From contig CAKTAG010000051.1 in assembly GCA_934527325.1 (NCBI GenBank), positions 1 to 6,697 on the forward strand: a DNA stretch of 6,697 bases. Direction: 5' to 3'. This stretch comes from an uncultured Candidatus Soleaferrea sp. (GTDB lineage: Bacteria; Bacillota; Clostridia; Oscillospirales; Ruminococcaceae). Position numbers and translations under genes: made by a program. The notes below the pieces were generated by a model. The model searched no databases, was not told the origin of the DNA, and was given only the letters and a program-made list of their open reading frames with translations. Positions within the stretch are counted from its first letter, which is position 1. Each line of letters opens with the position of its first letter. Positions 5,229 through 6,697 of the stretch are shown here, piece by piece.

Positions 5229-6530
5229 CTAAAACACTCTTGAATATATCAATTCTTTTTTTATAGGTTTTTCAGCAGAAAACACCATAGATTCTAAAAT
5301 TAATTTTTTTGCTTCGTCAATTGTTTCTTTTTTAGAAGTATGTAATTCAGCAATTACATCTCCATTATTTACATATTCACCTATTTTAACATTACAAATA
5401 ACTCCTGCCAAATAATCTATGCTATCACATTTAGTTTTTCTTCCTGCTCCTAAAACTCTAGAAGCTTCACCACACATTTCCGCATTAATAGTATTCACAT
5501 AACCAGATTGCTGAGATATTACTTTACAACTATATTTTGCTTTTTCAAAATTAGATGTATTAATTATATAATTTTCATCTCCACCTTGAGCTTTAACCAT
5601 TTCAATCAATTTTTTTAAAGCAGCTCCAGATTTAATTTTATCTACTGCCATATTTTCACATTCTTCAATTGTTCCCTTACCTGCCAAATACAACATGTTC
5701 CCCGCTAAAGATATACAAATATCTGTTAAATCTTTAGGGCCATTCCCTTTAAGTGTTTCAACTACCTCAATTACTTCTAAAGAATTACCTATAGCTTTAC
5801 CTAGAGGTTGTTCCATGTTCGTTATTAACGCTACTGTTTTTTTATTAACTTCTTTACCTATAGCCACCATTTTTTCAGCTAACTCTATAGCATCTTCTGT
5901 TGTTTTCATAAAAGCCCCGCTCCCGGTTTTTACATCTAACAATATTGCATCACAACCAGAAGCTATTTTTTTACTCATAATACTAGCCGCAATTAATGGT
6001 ATGCTATCTACTGTTGCCGTAACATCTCTTAATGCATATATTTTTTTATCTGCTGGTGCCAGTTTGCCAGATTGCCCTACAATACTAACTCCAATAGAAT
6101 TTACAATGTTAATAAATTCTTGCTGAGGTATCTCTGTTTTAAAGCCAGGTATAGATTCTAATTTATCTATTGTTCCACCAGTGTGCCCTAAACCTTTACC
6201 AGACATTTTGGCTACTGGAATACCGCATGCTGCAACTATAGGTGCTATTACAAGCGTTGTTTTATCTCCCACCCCACCAGTACTATGTTTATCTACTTTA
6301 ATACCAGGTATTTTAGCTAAATCTATCATATCTCCAGATTTAGCCATAGTCATAGTTAAATCAGAAATCTCTTTATTATTCATTCCGTTAAGGTATATAG
6401 CCATTAATAGTGCTGATACTTGATAGTCTGGAATATTTCCATTAGTATACTCATTCACAAAAAATTCTATTTCTTTAGTTGTTAACGAACCTTTATTTCT
6501 TTTTTTTAAGATAATATCATACATTCTCAT
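5229..6530 (-). CDS. pdp: Pyrimidine-nucleoside phosphorylase
   Basis: This cytoplasmic enzyme splits thymidine, deoxyuridine and uridine with phosphate into the free base and (deoxy)ribose-1-phosphate, for pyrimidine salvage and use of the sugar. At 433 aa it equals the usual length of Bacillus/Geobacillus enzymes and starts with the same MRM. The phosphate-binding KHSTGGVGD lies at 81-89, and the family signature is SGKGLGHTGGTIDKLE (110-125). Substrate residues Arg168 (ALRDV), Ser183 and Lys187 (SIMSKK) fall at the positions known for the Geobacillus enzyme, as do Leu243 and Glu255 of the metal site. The signature has Lys112 where many relatives have Arg. The C-terminal domain (about 340-433, YVNTINA...GAGR) is complete. 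ATG 6530 is preceded by AAGGGG (6543-6548). The gene has its own promoter and stands alone here, without cdd, deoB or deoC beside it. The broad-specificity name is favoured over strict thymidine phosphorylase (deoA) because of the Firmicute-type sequence. Confidence 0.95.
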   Translation of the reverse strand: MRMYDIILKKRNKGSLTTKEIEFFVNEYTNGNIPDYQVSALLMAIYLNGMNNKEISDLTMTMAKSGDMIDLAKIPGIKVDKHSTGGVGDKTTLVIAPIVAACGIPVAKMSGKGLGHTGGTIDKLESIPGFKTEIPQQEFINIVNSIGVSIVGQSGKLAPADKKIYALRDVTATVDSIPLIAASIMSKKIASGCDAILLDVKTGSGAFMKTTEDAIELAEKMVAIGKEVNKKTVALITNMEQPLGKAIGNSLEVIEVVETLKGNGPKDLTDICISLAGNMLYLAGKGTIEECENMAVDKIKSGAALKKLIEMVKAQGGDENYIINTSNFEKAKYSCKVISQQSGYVNTINAEMCGEASRVLGAGRKTKCDSIDYLAGVICNVKIGEYVNNGDVIAELHTSKKETIDEAKKLILESMVFSAEKPIKKELIYSRVF

Positions 6531-6569
6531 ATAAAAAATTTACCCCTTACAAATTATATATTAATTATA

Positions 6570-6598
6570 ATTTTAACATATTCAAATTTATACGTCAA
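6570..6598 (-). promoter_or_regulatory. Sigma-A-type promoter for the phosphorylase gene
   Basis: On the minus strand TTGACG (6598-6593) and TAAAAT (6575-6570) are 17 nt apart, and TGT directly precedes the -10 box (extended -10). Transcription would start near 6563, about 33 nt before the ATG and just upstream of its AAGGGG site. This is the best promoter match in the window and shows that the phosphorylase gene can be transcribed separately from whatever lies to its right. Confidence 0.65.
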
Positions 6599-6653
6599 AT
6601 AAAAGCTGCTAAAAAACCACGACTCTAAATTGCAATATAAAGATACCACAAAG

Positions 6654-6697
6654 TTAAGTGGCTGAAATTTGTTGAACAAGCATGTTAGAAGACTTGC
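6654..6697 (-). CDS. Possible C-terminal end of an unidentified gene
   Basis: One minus-strand frame reads KSSNMLVQQISAT and then stops at TAA (6656-6654). It could be the last 13 codons of a gene lying right of the window. Another minus-strand frame also stays open from the edge to about 6555, so the choice is uncertain, and I recognise neither product. The DNA from 6599 to 6697 is less AT-rich than the promoter region next to it. A CCAC/GTGG pair (6646-6661) and TTGTTGAACAA (6670-6680) are minor repeats. Confidence 0.2.
   Translation of the reverse strand, partial: KSSNMLVQQISAT

Noticed and set aside
5695..6423. Two plus-strand open frames (143 and 80 aa) opposite the phosphorylase gene
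   Set aside because: The phosphorylase is full length with all family motifs; these frames arise from its codon pattern on the other strand.

Overview
The window is very AT-rich DNA with Gram-positive-type Shine-Dalgarno sites (GGAG, GGGGG, AGGTGA), sigma-A-like promoters and TTG starts. It encodes a G5/3D cell-wall protein and a Bacillus-type pyrimidine-nucleoside phosphorylase. Together these point to a low-GC Firmicute, most likely a clostridial-type anaerobe. No marker gene fixes the species.

Layout, left to right. (1) 32-259 (+): a complete acyl carrier protein, followed by about 330 nt of AT-rich spacer that holds a good promoter. (2) 589-1398 (+): a membrane-anchored G5/3D-domain protein, probably a peptidoglycan lytic enzyme, starting at TTG. 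(3) 1411-1457: a perfect 21-bp palindrome between convergent genes. (4) 4913 down to 1515 (-): a tightly packed four-gene cassette. In transcription order it holds a 170-aa secreted Gly/Ser/Trp-rich protein with a signal peptide, an intergenic hairpin, a lipoprotein, a 204-aa ABC ATPase, and a 407-aa FtsX/MacB-type permease. (5) 5076-5167: a cluster of three hairpins, two of which resemble the end of an IS200/IS605-type element or a structured RNA; the third is a perfect 23-bp palindrome behind the next gene. (6) 6530-5229 (-): pyrimidine-nucleoside phosphorylase with its own strong promoter. (7) 6599-6697: an unassigned edge, possibly the last codons of another minus-strand gene.

The part most worth attention is the minus-strand cassette. 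One strong promoter and ribosome binding site drive a small exported, basic, cysteine-poor protein that matches no family I recognise. A stem whose two G-U pairs form only in the sense transcript separates it from the three downstream genes. Those genes overlap by 8 nt (lipoprotein/ATPase) or abut with no gap (ATPase/permease). This is the architecture of a bacteriocin or toxin operon with a dedicated ABC export or self-immunity module, analogous to but not the same as lactococcin-972-type loci. The function is inferred from layout and domains, not shown. The flanking genes (acyl carrier protein, 3D protein, phosphorylase) are housekeeping or cell-envelope genes with no evident link to the cassette.
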